Shown here: piece after piece, positions 51,223 to 61,271 of the stretch
Numbering within the stretch: the stretch's first letter is position 1
Layout of the letters: each line of letters begins with the position of its first letter
DNA from: JAAZKI01 sp012799905
Lineage (GTDB): Bacteria; Verrucomicrobiota; Lentisphaeria; Oligosphaerales; Oligosphaeraceae
NCBI GenBank assembly: GCA_050949415.1
Contig: JBMNFR010000001.1
Location: 478,283-542,282, forward strand
Reading direction: 5' to 3'
DNA length: 64,000 nt
The notes under the pieces: model-generated
The model's input: the letters and a program-made list of their open reading frames with translations, nothing else
Told to the model about the DNA's origin: nothing
Database searches by the model: none
Position numbers and translations under genes: made by a program

Positions 51223-51264
51223 GCCGCGACGACTTTTCCCTCCGGGCCGTCGCGGCTTTTTTTT
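51223..51264 (+). terminator. Terminator of the late operon
   Basis: Stem GCCGCGACG (51223-51231) / CGTCGCGGC (51248-51256) with a 16-base loop, followed by eight T bases. It ends rightward late transcription before the oppositely oriented integrase. Confidence 0.9.
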
Positions 51265-51296
51265 GCGCTTGACACCTGCCCCGCCTCATTTCCCTT

Positions 51297-52418
51297 TTAC
51301 GGAATCTTCTCCAATGCTGCCCTAATCGCCTCCAGGCGTCCTGCGCTGTATCCGTAGTGGGTGTCTTTGCTGTCCGCGTGGCCCAGCGCTCGCCGCCGCA
51401 GGTTTTCCTCGACACCAGCCTCCATCATCATAGTGTTTGCGTACACCCGCCAGGAGTGCATGCTGCAATTCTCGCACCCCTCCACTCTTTTCAGCGCTAG
51501 GTTGTACCGTTTAGCCAGATAGGCCCCCCGCCGTGCAACTCCCGCCAGACGCACCTTGCTGGTTGCAATGTCCATCAGCTGTGCGGGCACCGGCACCAGA
51601 CGCGCCCGGTGCGTCTTTGTCATCTCTGCCGTCAATGCAAAACAGAGCACTCCCTGTTCCTCGACCACTCCGCAACCTTGTTTTCCTTCGCAAGCCATCA
51701 GAATTTCATTCAGCCTCATGCCTGTATAGCGGGCGATCCTGGGCGCATCCTTCCATTCTGGCAGACATTCTTCCGCCTCGTCCGCCGCCTCTGGCGGGAT
51801 AATCTCGGTATTTTTCTTGCGCACCGTTGGCAAGTCAATTTTCCAGCATGCGCGCAATCGTTCGCCATCTGCCAGCCCTTCTCTGCCGAGCCAGCTCATC
51901 CATCCCTTAGCAATCATAAAATATCCGCTAATAGTTGTAGGTGATTTTTTTGCGGCCACCATTTCGTCTCGGATTTTTGCGCAGGCAGCCTTTGTCAATT
52001 TTGCCATCGGTTCATCCTCTCCCAGGCGTTGCGCCAGCCAATCGACAACCGAGGTGTATCTTGCTACCGTCCTTCTTGCCGCTCCGGATTGCGGCAGCCA
52101 TGCCGCGTATTTTTCGGCGGCCTCCCACCACGACAAAAGTATATCTCCCCCGCCCGCGATCAATGCAGGCAGCGTACCGAGATGTTCCGGCATTTCTTCG
52201 CCGATTGACTGTAGTTGTTTAATAATAGCGGCATAGACATCGCACGCACTTTCCATTGCCAGTATTGGCCTCACATAGCGGTCTCTGATTCGCCTCGCAT
52301 TATTTACATCAGTTGTTTTCAGCGACACTTTTACCCAGTTTCCGCCAAATCTTGTCGGAATCCGGAACCGCAAATACCATATGCCGCCGCGCTCCATTAA
52401 ATAGTCAAGATTTCGCAT
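51297..52418 (-). CDS. int: Tyrosine recombinase, prophage integrase
   Basis: A 373-residue site-specific recombinase. The N-terminal arm-binding part contains WYLRFRIPTRFGGNWVKVSL; the core-binding domain follows at ~100-195. The catalytic domain has Arg in IARYTGMRLNEI, Lys in MTKTHRARLVPV, HSWR (His-x-x-Arg), ALGH and the nucleophilic Tyr in THYGYS. The ATG at 52418 follows GAGGGAAACCGAAAG; earlier in-frame starts overlap the inter-tRNA region. It lies next to attR and the tRNA, transcribed leftward. Confidence 0.94.
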   Translation of the reverse strand: MRNLDYLMERGGIWYLRFRIPTRFGGNWVKVSLKTTDVNNARRIRDRYVRPILAMESACDVYAAIIKQLQSIGEEMPEHLGTLPALIAGGGDILLSWWEAAEKYAAWLPQSGAARRTVARYTSVVDWLAQRLGEDEPMAKLTKAACAKIRDEMVAAKKSPTTISGYFMIAKGWMSWLGREGLADGERLRACWKIDLPTVRKKNTEIIPPEAADEAEECLPEWKDAPRIARYTGMRLNEILMACEGKQGCGVVEEQGVLCFALTAEMTKTHRARLVPVPAQLMDIATSKVRLAGVARRGAYLAKRYNLALKRVEGCENCSMHSWRVYANTMMMEAGVEENLRRRALGHADSKDTHYGYSAGRLEAIRAALEKIP

Positions 52419-52463
52419 CTTTCGGTTTCCCTCAGTTGTGTGCCAAAAGTGTCCCACTGCGGG

Positions 52464-52504
52464 TCTAAAAAATTGCGCAACTCATTGTTGCGCAATTTTT
52501 TAGA
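52464..52504 (-). terminator. Long perfect hairpin between integrase and tRNA-Ser
   Basis: A 17-bp stem (52464-52480 / 52488-52504) with a 7-base loop; the centre is TTGCGCAA and the ends are A/T runs, so it reads as an intrinsic terminator in both directions. It stops tRNA-Ser transcription from entering int. Because it lies on the phage side of attR, the phage brings its own terminator for the restored tRNA gene. Confidence 0.85.
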
Positions 52505-52510
52505 AAACTA

Positions 52511-52599
<89 letters not shown>

Positions 52600-52625
52600 G
52601 GATGAATCATGGCGTTAACATCTTA

Positions 52626-52653
52626 AAGATACTTTGTTTTCAGTAAAAATCAA
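52626..52653 (-). promoter_or_regulatory. Promoter candidate for tRNA-Ser
   Basis: On the minus strand, TTGATT (52653-52648) and TATCTT (52631-52626) are 16 bases apart and lie 27 bases before the tRNA 5' end. The sequence match to sigma-70 boxes is moderate. Confidence 0.45.
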
Positions 52654-52818
52654 CCATTGACCACGAAAATCAGTCTCTTGGCAACACTTTTCCGAGCCAG
52701 GATGACAAAGGCTGAAACTTCCCTGCCCCAGCCATGCCGACTGCTGATGGCGTCGGCATGACTGAACCCGTTTCTTGAGTCTGTTCGCGGCGGGCCTGGC
52801 TTCAGGCGGTGCGCCAAT

Positions 52819-55560
52819 TTATTTAGCCGCTTTGGCGGTGGCGAGGCGGCCGCCAGATTTGGTCTTAGCCTGGCGCTTGGTGGCGTAATTGTCCCAGGTG
52901 TTGATGAATGAACTGGCGATGAAAATCGTGGAATAGGTGCCGGTGATCATACCGAAGAACATGACCAGAGCGAAATCAAAAATAGCGCCGCCGCCGAATA
53001 TCAGCAGAGACAACACGCCGAGCATAGTCGTCAAGGCCGTCAACATGGTTCGGCTCATGGTCTGATTGATGCTCAAGTTGATGGTGTCGTAGTAGCTTAA
53101 TTCGCGGTGCAGGGTGCGATTTTCCCGTATTCGGTCAAAGATGACGATGGTGTCATTCAGTGAGTATCCGAAAATCGTCATCAGGGCTGCCATCACGGTC
53201 AGCGACATCTCCCCGCCGCAGAGCACAAACAGGCCGGCTGAGGTGATGGCGTCATGCGTGACCGCAACCACGGCCGCCAAGCCGTACCGCAGCTCAAAGC
53301 GGAACGCCAAGTAGATGATAATGCCAATCATCGAGAAAAGGCCCGCTAAAATCGCGTCGTTGCGGAATTTGGCGCCAACGTTACCGCCAACCGTGTTGGT
53401 CTGCGTCAAAGTGATTTTCACTTCCGGGAAGGCCTGGTCCAGAGTCTGGCTGAAAACAGTATAATCGACCTCGGCGCCGCCAATCGTCGCCGACTTGTCA
53501 ATCGGCAGGACGATTTCCAGCAGCTTGTCGCCGCCCTGGCCGCGCTTATAGCCAATGCGAACGTTGTCAGAATAGCCTTGGCCCTTGAGGAAATCGCGAA
53601 CCGCATCAACGTCCGGCGTCTGACCTTCACAGATATAGGACAATTCAGAGCCGCCGGCAAAGTCGATGCCCATTAGAGTGCCGCGTTTCATGCCGATGAC
53701 AAAACTGAGCAGCGAAATCACCACCAGGGCGGTGGACGCATAGATGGCCGGCTTGCTGATCTTCAGATAATCGATGTGGAGGTCCTGGAGCTTGGTAAAC
53801 GTCCTCATGGTCAACTTCTTGATCCAGCCCTTAAGGAGCATCGTGTCAAAAATGACCCTGGTCATATAGATAGCGGTGAACATGCTGGCGAAAATACCGA
53901 AGCAGAGCGTCACCGCAAAGCCTTTGACCGAGCCGCTTCCGAACTGGTACATGAAGTAGCCTGTCACCAAGGTCGTCAGGTTGGAGTCGAAGATACTGCT
54001 GAATGCCCGGGTGTAGCCGGCCTTGATGGAGTTGGCCAGGACTTTGCCGCGGTTCATCTCTTCCCGGATGCGTTCGAAGATCAGGACGTTGGCGTCAACC
54101 GCCATACCGATTGACAACACCATACCAGCAATGCCCGGCAGAGTGATGGTCGCCTTGGTGAGCGCCATCGTGCCCAGCACCAGAACCCCGTTCGTCAGAA
54201 GAACCACAACCGTGATCACGCCGCAGAGGTGATAGTACCACACCATGAAGATGATGACCAGGGCAAGGCCAAGAACACCGGCCATGATGCCGCTCCTGAC
54301 CGCGTCCGCGCCCAGGGTCGGGTCTGTGCCGAACTCACTGTCGATTTGAACTGACACCGGCACGTTGCCGGACGCGATCACGCCAGCCAGGCGGCGAGCT
54401 TCTTCATAGGTGAAGCTACCGCTGATTTCGGCCTGGCCGCCGGTAATCGCCTCCCGGATGTTCGGCGCGCTGTAAATCGTATCGTCAAGCATGATGGCCA
54501 GACGGCGGTTGACATTTTTGCCTGTGACCTCGGCAAAGGCCAAGGCGCCGCGATGTTTGAATTTGAGGCTGATGGTCCAATTTCCAAACTCATTCACGTT
54601 CGGAAACGCCTTGTCAACATCTTCGCCGCGGATTCGCTCCGGCGTCTTTTCAATGAAAATCACCTCAGTGAAGACGTCGCCGCTATGTTCGTTCTCAATC
54701 TCCTTGCGCAACAGTCCGGGCGGAGTCTTAAAGCCTTGGGGGTCAGCCTCGTACTGGGCGACCAGCTCGGCATTGTTGACGGCCACCAGGTGGAATTGCA
54801 GGCGCGCGGCCTGCTTAATCGTCTGCCGGATGTCGGCCTTGTCTGCCTCATCAACGCTCGGCATGCGCACGGAAATGCGGTTCGGGCCAGTGGCCTTGAT
54901 CTCAGGCTCAGTCACGCCCAAGACGTTAAGGCGATTGTCCAAAATGACCAGGATGCGGTCACGGATGTCTTCGACCCGGTCGCCCTTGGGAATTTCCGCT
55001 GGATCAAAGCCGACGACGAATTCGGTGCCGCCCTGGAGATCAAGGCCGAGGCGCAGCTTGCCTGCCGACTTGACTCGTATATAACTCAGAATCGTCTTGT
55101 TGGAGGCTTTCTTCTGCAACGGCACCTTGACGAAGTTAGACAAGGCGATCCGGTAGTTGTCCGAGTCGCCCTGGGCGGCTCGCTCCAGAATTTTGTAGCC
55201 TGAGGTTATCCGGTCAGCCTCGCGCTCTTTGTCGATACGCCGCATCAGCTCATCGTAGTCACGGCTCTGCTTCCAGGCCGCGTAATTGGGCGATGCCACC
55301 AGCTGATCATATTTTTCCTTGAGCGTCTTGTATTCCGCGCTCTCCTTGTCGCTCATGGCGTCCAGCTGCCCCTTGATTTCTTCGGGATTGCCTAGCTCAA
55401 GCAGCTGCTTCGACTGCTTGCGGAGGGTCGCGACTTTCGGCGCCGCCATCTTTTCAAATTCGGCTAAGTAGTCCTTGTCCCGGAGCGGGAACATCGCCCA
55501 CGTCCAGGCCAAGACCACCACGGCCACCACTGACCACCGGATAATCAACGATTTTTTCAT
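52819..55560 (-). CDS. secDF: SecDF fused protein-export subunit
   Basis: A 913-residue inner-membrane protein that uses the proton gradient to assist SecYEG translocation. SecD and SecF are joined in one chain. The SecD half has an N-terminal membrane helix, the periplasmic P1 domain with LGLDLQGGTEF, and SIGMAVDANVLIFERIREE. The SecF half has GIDFAGGSEL and SLNDTIVIFDRIREN. Six membrane helices in each half are expected. The N-terminal region after the first helix is longer than in E. coli SecD and is charged and helical. Upstream of it on the same strand is yajC, the usual partner. Confidence 0.96.
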   Translation of the reverse strand: MKKSLIIRWSVVAVVVLAWTWAMFPLRDKDYLAEFEKMAAPKVATLRKQSKQLLELGNPEEIKGQLDAMSDKESAEYKTLKEKYDQLVASPNYAAWKQSRDYDELMRRIDKEREADRITSGYKILERAAQGDSDNYRIALSNFVKVPLQKKASNKTILSYIRVKSAGKLRLGLDLQGGTEFVVGFDPAEIPKGDRVEDIRDRILVILDNRLNVLGVTEPEIKATGPNRISVRMPSVDEADKADIRQTIKQAARLQFHLVAVNNAELVAQYEADPQGFKTPPGLLRKEIENEHSGDVFTEVIFIEKTPERIRGEDVDKAFPNVNEFGNWTISLKFKHRGALAFAEVTGKNVNRRLAIMLDDTIYSAPNIREAITGGQAEISGSFTYEEARRLAGVIASGNVPVSVQIDSEFGTDPTLGADAVRSGIMAGVLGLALVIIFMVWYYHLCGVITVVVLLTNGVLVLGTMALTKATITLPGIAGMVLSIGMAVDANVLIFERIREEMNRGKVLANSIKAGYTRAFSSIFDSNLTTLVTGYFMYQFGSGSVKGFAVTLCFGIFASMFTAIYMTRVIFDTMLLKGWIKKLTMRTFTKLQDLHIDYLKISKPAIYASTALVVISLLSFVIGMKRGTLMGIDFAGGSELSYICEGQTPDVDAVRDFLKGQGYSDNVRIGYKRGQGGDKLLEIVLPIDKSATIGGAEVDYTVFSQTLDQAFPEVKITLTQTNTVGGNVGAKFRNDAILAGLFSMIGIIIYLAFRFELRYGLAAVVAVTHDAITSAGLFVLCGGEMSLTVMAALMTIFGYSLNDTIVIFDRIRENRTLHRELSYYDTINLSINQTMSRTMLTALTTMLGVLSLLIFGGGAIFDFALVMFFGMITGTYSTIFIASSFINTWDNYATKRQAKTKSGGRLATAKAAK

Positions 55561-55669
55561 GCCGACCTCTTCTCACCCTATCAAGTATTGCTTGCTAAAA
55601 ATTTTGCTCTTTCTGGCGGCAGTGGACTTGCCGACCGAGTTATAGTTCCGACTCCTACGCGAGCCTGGC

Positions 55670-56020
55670 TTAGTTCGTTTCCAAGGTCGGAATCTGGTCA
55701 GTCAGGATATGGGCCACCGCGTTGCGTACGAATTCAATCTCCACCCGCGGGGCGACTTCCACCCGCACTGTCTTCTCTTCCGGATCGACGTAGGTGACCT
55801 TGCCGAGAATACCGCTCGTTGTCATAATCCGGTCGCCGGCTTTCAGTTTCTTCAACATCTCCTGATGCTCTTTTTGCTTCTTCTGTTGTGGGCGAATCAT
55901 CAAAAAATACATAATGCCGAACAGAGACAGCATCATCACAATAGTCATCATTCCGCCGCCAGCCGGCGGAGGAGCAGCCTGCGCTATTGATACAACAAAT
56001 TGACTGACAAATGGTTCCAT
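55670..56020 (-). CDS. yajC: YajC, SecDF-associated subunit
   Basis: A 116-residue membrane protein of the SecDF-YajC complex. One membrane helix (MTIVMMLSLFGIMYFLMI, ~24-42) is followed by the family signature RPQQKKQKEHQEML and GDRIMTTSGILGKV. The ATG at 56020 follows GGGAGAAATTC. It lies 109 bases upstream of secDF on the same strand. Confidence 0.95.
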   Translation of the reverse strand: MEPFVSQFVVSIAQAAPPPAGGGMMTIVMMLSLFGIMYFLMIRPQQKKQKEHQEMLKKLKAGDRIMTTSGILGKVTYVDPEEKTVRVEVAPRVEIEFVRNAVAHILTDQIPTLETN

Positions 56021-56192
56021 GAATTTCTCCCATCCGGGCGAGGACATTTCGTCATCCAGCCTGAAGCCATATGACACGTGATAAAAAGCAAGTCGTCAAA
56101 TTTAATATCTTTCTGCGAACTTGCAATCTCGCGGCTGCCGTTTTTATCAAAATCGCATTTCTGCGGCCCTGTGCTTTGACCCTGAATACTGT

Positions 56193-57047
56193 TTACGGCG
56201 CAGCTCCCAACGCCAGCATAATCACGGCCAGGACGCCGCTGGCAAGGGCGCCGAGTTTGCGAAAAGTGCAGGGTTCAGACAGAAAAATTGCGCTCAGGAC
56301 AAATGTGCCGAGGAAGCTCATCTGCGCTATTGGCAGCACGATGCTGGCAGCGCCGCTGTTAAGCGCCCCTGCCATGAAGAAGACGATTCCAGCCACCAGG
56401 ACGCCGGACAAGACGCCATAGTCGAGGACGCGGCGGTCTTTCAACCCGAGGCCTTTTTCCCGCTTCCAAGCATAGAGGAGACCGCCGCCAATCCAGAACA
56501 GGCTGTTGATTAAAACAATGCCGTTCTTATCTGCTCCTTGCAGAAAAGCATAGCGGTAGCTGAGCCCCATGCCAGCGCGCAGAATTGCGGCCAGAAGCGC
56601 CAGGTAAAACCCAACCGAGCTGGCGTTGGCGTCCTTGCCATCAGGCAGAAACGCCAGGATCGCCACCAGGGCCAAGCCAATTCCGACAGCTTGAGGCAGA
56701 CTGATATTTTCATCCAGCAGGAAATAGGCCCCGATCACGACAAAGACCATGTTGAGGCGGTAGATCGTTGAACACAACCCCGCACTCTGTCTGCTCATGG
56801 CTTCAATCAGCAGAATATTGCCAGTAAAGGAGAAAAAGCCGGATACGGCGCCCCAGACCAGCGTCATGGCCAGCGAGCTGTCAGGATTCTTCGGCAGCCC
56901 CACCAGCGCCAGAAACCAGAAAATGCCGACTACGGCGACAAAGCCGCCGCGCGAAGAGCGCGCCCCGCTGGCAAAGAGCTTGAAGACAAAATCATTCACT
57001 GCTGTGAATAAAAGACAAATCAAGGCATTGATAATCGCTGCCGTCAT
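56193..57047 (-). CDS. EamA/DMT-superfamily transporter
   Basis: A 284-residue inner-membrane protein with about ten hydrophobic helices in two EamA-like halves (first ~1-130, second ~145-284). Motifs such as IYRLNMVFVVIGAYFLLDE and ASIVLPIAQMSFLGTFVLSA fit drug/metabolite exporters. Substrate unknown. It stands 172 bases upstream of yajC and is probably a separate unit. Confidence 0.9.
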   Translation of the reverse strand: MTAAIINALICLLFTAVNDFVFKLFASGARSSRGGFVAVVGIFWFLALVGLPKNPDSSLAMTLVWGAVSGFFSFTGNILLIEAMSRQSAGLCSTIYRLNMVFVVIGAYFLLDENISLPQAVGIGLALVAILAFLPDGKDANASSVGFYLALLAAILRAGMGLSYRYAFLQGADKNGIVLINSLFWIGGGLLYAWKREKGLGLKDRRVLDYGVLSGVLVAGIVFFMAGALNSGAASIVLPIAQMSFLGTFVLSAIFLSEPCTFRKLGALASGVLAVIMLALGAAP

Positions 57048-57386
57048 GACGCGCTAACTCGCCTTCTCCAGGGGTTGATGGGGACACCGCATGGTAATGC
57101 GAGAACCCACGCCTGCGTTGCATCAGCGGATGATTTTTCCGCCGGAGGCTTTATTGGGATAAAATTATACTATAATGCCCCAGCCAAATTTAGCCATCAC
57201 CTGCCAGAACAGGAGAACCAGCTGTCGTTTGTCTAAATGCTGTTTTTGTAAAAAAAATACATTTAATGTACAGGTAGCTTACGATAAATATACCTTGAGC
57301 GTTAGCGTCAATTTGATTTAAAAGTACATTTAATTATTGCATTGCCGCGAGCGCGGCATATTTTTATAATATGACTATAAAGCCAG
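57048..57386. promoter_or_regulatory. Divergent control region with two TACATTTAAT sites
   Basis: No gene. A perfect 13-bp palindrome TACATT-T-AATGTA lies at 57258-57270, and a near copy TACATTTAATTA at 57325-57336, 67 bases later. A GC hairpin GCCGCG-AG-CGCGGC (57344-57357) lies 30 bases before the ROK gene. The two TACATTTAAT sites are likely operators, perhaps for the ROK protein itself. Confidence 0.55.
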
Positions 57387-58508
57387 ATGGCTCGACCAGA
57401 CATGAAAAAACTTTCCAAGCAGCTGGGCAAGAGGTTATTCCTCCGCAACTTGATTTTTACGCACCGGTCGATTTCCCGGCCGGAGCTAATCCGCCTATGT
57501 GGTTTGAATGCCCGCAGCGTTGACCGCTACACACACGAACTGAAAGCGCTTGGCCTGATTCGGAGCACCCAAGTCCAGGGCAGCCGCGGCCGACCGGCGA
57601 CGGCGTATACATCTAACAGTGAAAACTGCCTGTTTGTCGGCGCGGTCATTGACTCCTGGCAACTTTTGACCACTGTTCTCGACATCAATGGCAAACCCAT
57701 GTTCTGCCAGGCCATTCCCTGTCCCCGCCGTCAGAGCCTGGCGAATTTAGAGACTGACATCATCGTCAGCATTGAACGCGCCACGCAACAATCCGGTCAA
57801 CAGGTGCCGTATGCCATTTGCCTGGGTTTGCCGACTCATCTTGACCAGCCCCAGACCAGAGCCAGGCTGCTTCAGGCTCTGCGCAACCGCTATCGCACCC
57901 AAGTGGAGTGCCTGTCTACTGACACTCTCATCACCCATGAAGCCCTTGCTCACACCTGGCTTAATGGACGGATCGCCAGCATCATCTTCAGCAGCGCCTT
58001 CATCATCTTTGACAACGGCCTCCACGTCACCCAGTATGATAAGCGCTTACAGGCCCTCTGGCATCGTCGAACCCCGGAAGGACTCGGACTCAATCTCGCC
58101 TGTAGCTGCGGCAAGCGCGGTTGCCTGCAAGCAGAGCTGTCCGGCGAGGCGTTGATAGAACGCTATCGGCAACTGGCTGGGGCCACGCCGGGAAATACGC
58201 TTTTAGCCGCAGGCAAAAACATCAACTTGGAGGCAAAACTCGGCAACCAGAACGCTATCAATACCATCCGTGCGCAGGCGGAAGTCTACGGTTACCTGGC
58301 TTCGCAGCTGCACGCCGAACTGCCGGTCGACTACATCATCATGATACAATCCTCTCATTTCAACAACGCAGCCTACGCCCAGTTTGCCCGCGAGGCCTTT
58401 GCCCGCTGGAGTGGCGTGTCGCCGCATCAGTTCCGCCCGTACGCCTATTCCTGGGCAGACATGGCCTTTGCCGCTTCGCAATACGCCCGCCGTAACTTTG
58501 CCTGGTAA
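57387..58508 (+). CDS. ROK-family transcriptional regulator
   Basis: A 373-residue sugar-responsive regulator. An N-terminal winged helix-turn-helix (~22-75: SRPELIRLCGLNARSVDRYT) is followed by the two-lobed ROK domain. The ROK zinc motif is present as CSCGKRGCLQAE (about 237-248). The sugar-kinase phosphate loop near VGAVIDSW lacks the usual DxGxT, so it is a regulator and not a kinase. Directly upstream of a secreted glycosidase-like protein, which it may control. Confidence 0.87.
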   Translation: MARPDMKKLSKQLGKRLFLRNLIFTHRSISRPELIRLCGLNARSVDRYTHELKALGLIRSTQVQGSRGRPATAYTSNSENCLFVGAVIDSWQLLTTVLDINGKPMFCQAIPCPRRQSLANLETDIIVSIERATQQSGQQVPYAICLGLPTHLDQPQTRARLLQALRNRYRTQVECLSTDTLITHEALAHTWLNGRIASIIFSSAFIIFDNGLHVTQYDKRLQALWHRRTPEGLGLNLACSCGKRGCLQAELSGEALIERYRQLAGATPGNTLLAAGKNINLEAKLGNQNAINTIRAQAEVYGYLASQLHAELPVDYIIMIQSSHFNNAAYAQFAREAFARWSGVSPHQFRPYAYSWADMAFAASQYARRNFAW

Positions 58509-58553
58509 ACCCTCTCCATACGCATCTTAACACAACTATGAAAGGACAACCGC

Positions 58554-60500
58554 ATGTTGAAAAAAATGCTTTCCGCCGTCCTCTGCTGTCTTCCATTCGG
58601 CCTGCTGGCTCAGTTGGCCAATCCCGGCTTTGAGCAGGGCGCAGACAGCTGGAACTTGCCCCAGCCGATCTGTCAGATTGCCCCTGGTGAGGGCCGTAAC
58701 GGCACTGCTGCCCTAGTCTGGGAAAACACTGACACCAGCCTGCCGTTGCCACGCCCCCGGGCGACCCAGGAACTGAAGCTCCAGGCCAACCAGACCTATC
58801 GCATCAGCTGCTTTGTCAAAGGCCGCATTGACCAGCTCGACCGCTTCAAAATCGGCGCATCGTTCTATCTCCAGATCATGAGCGGCAAAGACGTCATCAG
58901 CTATCTCTATGTGCGCGGATTGACGCAATCAAGCGATGAATGGCAGTACGTCAGCAAAGATTTCACCTTCCCGCCCAACGCCGACCGCTGCATCGTCTCT
59001 GCCGGCATCCATCATCTCGGCCTTGGCAAGGCCTACTTTGATGACTTCAACATTGAAAACCTCAACGAATACTTCATCTACATGACTTCCCCGGGCATGG
59101 GCACAGTTTTCCAGGACGACCCGACCGTCCGCGCCTCCGTCTACTACACCGGCCCGGAACTCCCGGCCGGTTTGCAGGCTCGCCTGACTGTCGCTGACCA
59201 GACTGTTCTGGCCGCTATTACCGATCGCCAGGCTGTCTTCCGGCTCCCTGAACTGCCGGTCGGCTCGGCGTCAGCCCGTCTGGAACTGCTGGCTGCTGAC
59301 GGCGCTACTGTCCTTGCCAGCGAAACCCACCTGCTCAGCATCCGTCCACCTGAATATCGTAGCCAGGTCGCCAATGCCTGCTGGATTGACAGCCGGGGCC
59401 GGGCCATCGTCAACAGCAAGCCGTTCCTGCCTGTGGGTCTGTTCATCGGCGCCTGCCCGAAAGACCACATCGACACTATCGCTGACAGCGCCTTCAACTG
59501 CGTGGCCTCGTATTCAGCGCTCAATCTGTACTATGGCGCCAAGCCAGCCAACTCGCAACAGGCCATCACTGCCATCCGCGAGGTGATGGATTACTTCCAG
59601 CAGAAAAACCTGAAGCTGATTTTCAGCTTGCAGCACGTCTATGATACTGACATGCGCTACGCCCTGAAGCAATGGCATGAGATCAGCGGTCCTGACGCCA
59701 TTGTCGAGACCGTGGTGCCAGCGCTGAAAGACCACCCTGCCCTGCTCTCGTGGTACACCAACGACGAACGGCCGCTGGACTTTCTGCCCGTGGTGAAGCA
59801 GCGCCGCGAGCTGATCAACAGGTTAGACGACGCCCATCCGACCTGGTCGCTTTCCATGCTGTTCACCATGATGTATCGCTACGCCCCCACCGGCGATGTG
59901 CTCGGCTGCGACCCCTATCCCATCCACTCCCCCAAACCGCGACACATGGATGTGGTTGACTTGGCTGGCGTCATGACCAAACGCACCGGCATGCCGTACT
60001 GGGCTGTCCCACAGCTGTATAACTCGTCCTTCTCCGCCGCGAACAAGACCATCAAGACCGAACATGACCCGACCCGTGAAGAAATGCGCGCCATGTCGCT
60101 GCGCCTGGCCGCCGAGGGCGCCACTGGCTTCATCTTCTACCACTTTTGGAACATCCGCAATCCCGCCATCCCAGTCCCAGGCTATTTCCAGCAGCGTTGG
60201 GAAGACGTGAAAGACGTCGCCGCCACCCTGAAATCCCTTGAACCCTGGCTTCTGGCTGACGCCTGGCCTGAATCCGTCACCTGCTCGGACATGGAAGGCA
60301 AAGTCCATGTCACCCGGTTCCGAGCCAATGACGGCCGCGATTGCTTTATCGTCACTGCCAATGGCCCTGGTCGCAGCCAGGCCACGTTTACGACGCCGGC
60401 GCCCATGCGGTCGCTCTATGGCCTAACCACAACAGCCGGTGACAACACCTGGAACTTCATTGCCGACGGCATCGCCGCCGACATCCTCTGGCCGCAGTGA
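58554..60500 (+). CDS. Secreted glycosidase-like protein (CBM + TIM barrel)
   Basis: A 648-residue exported protein with a signal peptide (MLKKMLSAVLCCLPFGLLA). Residues ~20-170 form a CBM4/9-like beta-sandwich (LANPGFEQGADSWN, typical opening). A linker beta domain is at ~180-265. Residues ~285-570 look like a glycoside-hydrolase TIM barrel; SWYTNDERP (~398-406) and GFIFYHFWNIRN are the expected strand ends, with Glu in NDER as acid candidate. The C-terminal ~70 residues are beta-rich. GAAAGGACAACCGC precedes the ATG. Family and substrate not determined. Confidence 0.85.
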   Translation: MLKKMLSAVLCCLPFGLLAQLANPGFEQGADSWNLPQPICQIAPGEGRNGTAALVWENTDTSLPLPRPRATQELKLQANQTYRISCFVKGRIDQLDRFKIGASFYLQIMSGKDVISYLYVRGLTQSSDEWQYVSKDFTFPPNADRCIVSAGIHHLGLGKAYFDDFNIENLNEYFIYMTSPGMGTVFQDDPTVRASVYYTGPELPAGLQARLTVADQTVLAAITDRQAVFRLPELPVGSASARLELLAADGATVLASETHLLSIRPPEYRSQVANACWIDSRGRAIVNSKPFLPVGLFIGACPKDHIDTIADSAFNCVASYSALNLYYGAKPANSQQAITAIREVMDYFQQKNLKLIFSLQHVYDTDMRYALKQWHEISGPDAIVETVVPALKDHPALLSWYTNDERPLDFLPVVKQRRELINRLDDAHPTWSLSMLFTMMYRYAPTGDVLGCDPYPIHSPKPRHMDVVDLAGVMTKRTGMPYWAVPQLYNSSFSAANKTIKTEHDPTREEMRAMSLRLAAEGATGFIFYHFWNIRNPAIPVPGYFQQRWEDVKDVAATLKSLEPWLLADAWPESVTCSDMEGKVHVTRFRANDGRDCFIVTANGPGRSQATFTTPAPMRSLYGLTTTAGDNTWNFIADGIAADILWPQ

Positions 60501-60566
60501 GTTCTTTCCCTAAAACGACTCTTCCGCCCGCATTATGTCAACCCTACCCCGTGGAGTGGATACACC

Positions 60567-61256
60567 GTGAAAAAAGTTTTCACCCTCATTGAACTCTTGG
60601 TCGTCATCGCCATCATCGCCATTCTCGCTGCCATGCTCCTGCCTGCCCTCAGCAAGGCGCGGGGCAAAGCGCGCTCCATCAGCTGTATCAACCAACTCAA
60701 GCAAATCGGCCTCTCGCACCACCTCTACACATCTGATTACGATGACTACTTCATCTCCGGCGATGTCACCCCCTTCTTCAGCAAGCTGTACTACAACGGC
60801 TATCTGACCGAAAAGAAACTCTTCTCCTGCCCCGACGCCGGGTACAATTCAGTCGGCGCCACCGATTACTTTCTGCTCCGGTATTGCTATGCGGCTCTCT
60901 ATACCAACAAAGTCTTGAATCCAGACGAACAGCTCCGCTTGAGCGAAAGCGCCACCCCCTCGGCCTCCTTCCTGCTGGGTGACGGCTGGCGCCCTGATAC
61001 CGGCGCCCCCTACTACCTGATGAACTTCCAGACCGGCGCCTATGCACTGCCCATACTCTATCATGGCAACGCCGCCAACCTCCTCTTCTTCGACGGCCAT
61101 GCCGCTTCATGCCTGCGCGGCGATTTCACCAACGGCAACGTCTATTATAAAAATTTCGCTGTTTCCAAGGCAACTTGGCAATACCAGAAGCTGTTTTTCA
61201 AACATGTTTTCATGTTCAAGGGCACCGCTTGGTCTGACTTGACGCAAATCCGTTGA
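60567..61256 (+). CDS. Type II pseudopilin with H-X9-DG domain
   Basis: A 229-residue protein with a prepilin N-terminus (MKKVFTLIELLVVIAIIAIL) and Glu9 at the +5 position of the mature chain. The residue before Phe is Val, not the usual Gly, as seen in many Lentisphaerota pseudopilins. The C-terminal part ends the H-X9-DG motif HGNAANLLFFDG. Such proteins are highly expanded in Lentisphaerota and Planctomycetes, often beside polysaccharide-degrading genes, as here. Role in secretion or surface assembly is inferred. Confidence 0.92.
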   Translation: MKKVFTLIELLVVIAIIAILAAMLLPALSKARGKARSISCINQLKQIGLSHHLYTSDYDDYFISGDVTPFFSKLYYNGYLTEKKLFSCPDAGYNSVGATDYFLLRYCYAALYTNKVLNPDEQLRLSESATPSASFLLGDGWRPDTGAPYYLMNFQTGAYALPILYHGNAANLLFFDGHAASCLRGDFTNGNVYYKNFAVSKATWQYQKLFFKHVFMFKGTAWSDLTQIR

Positions 61257-61271
61257 CCGGCCATAAAACAA

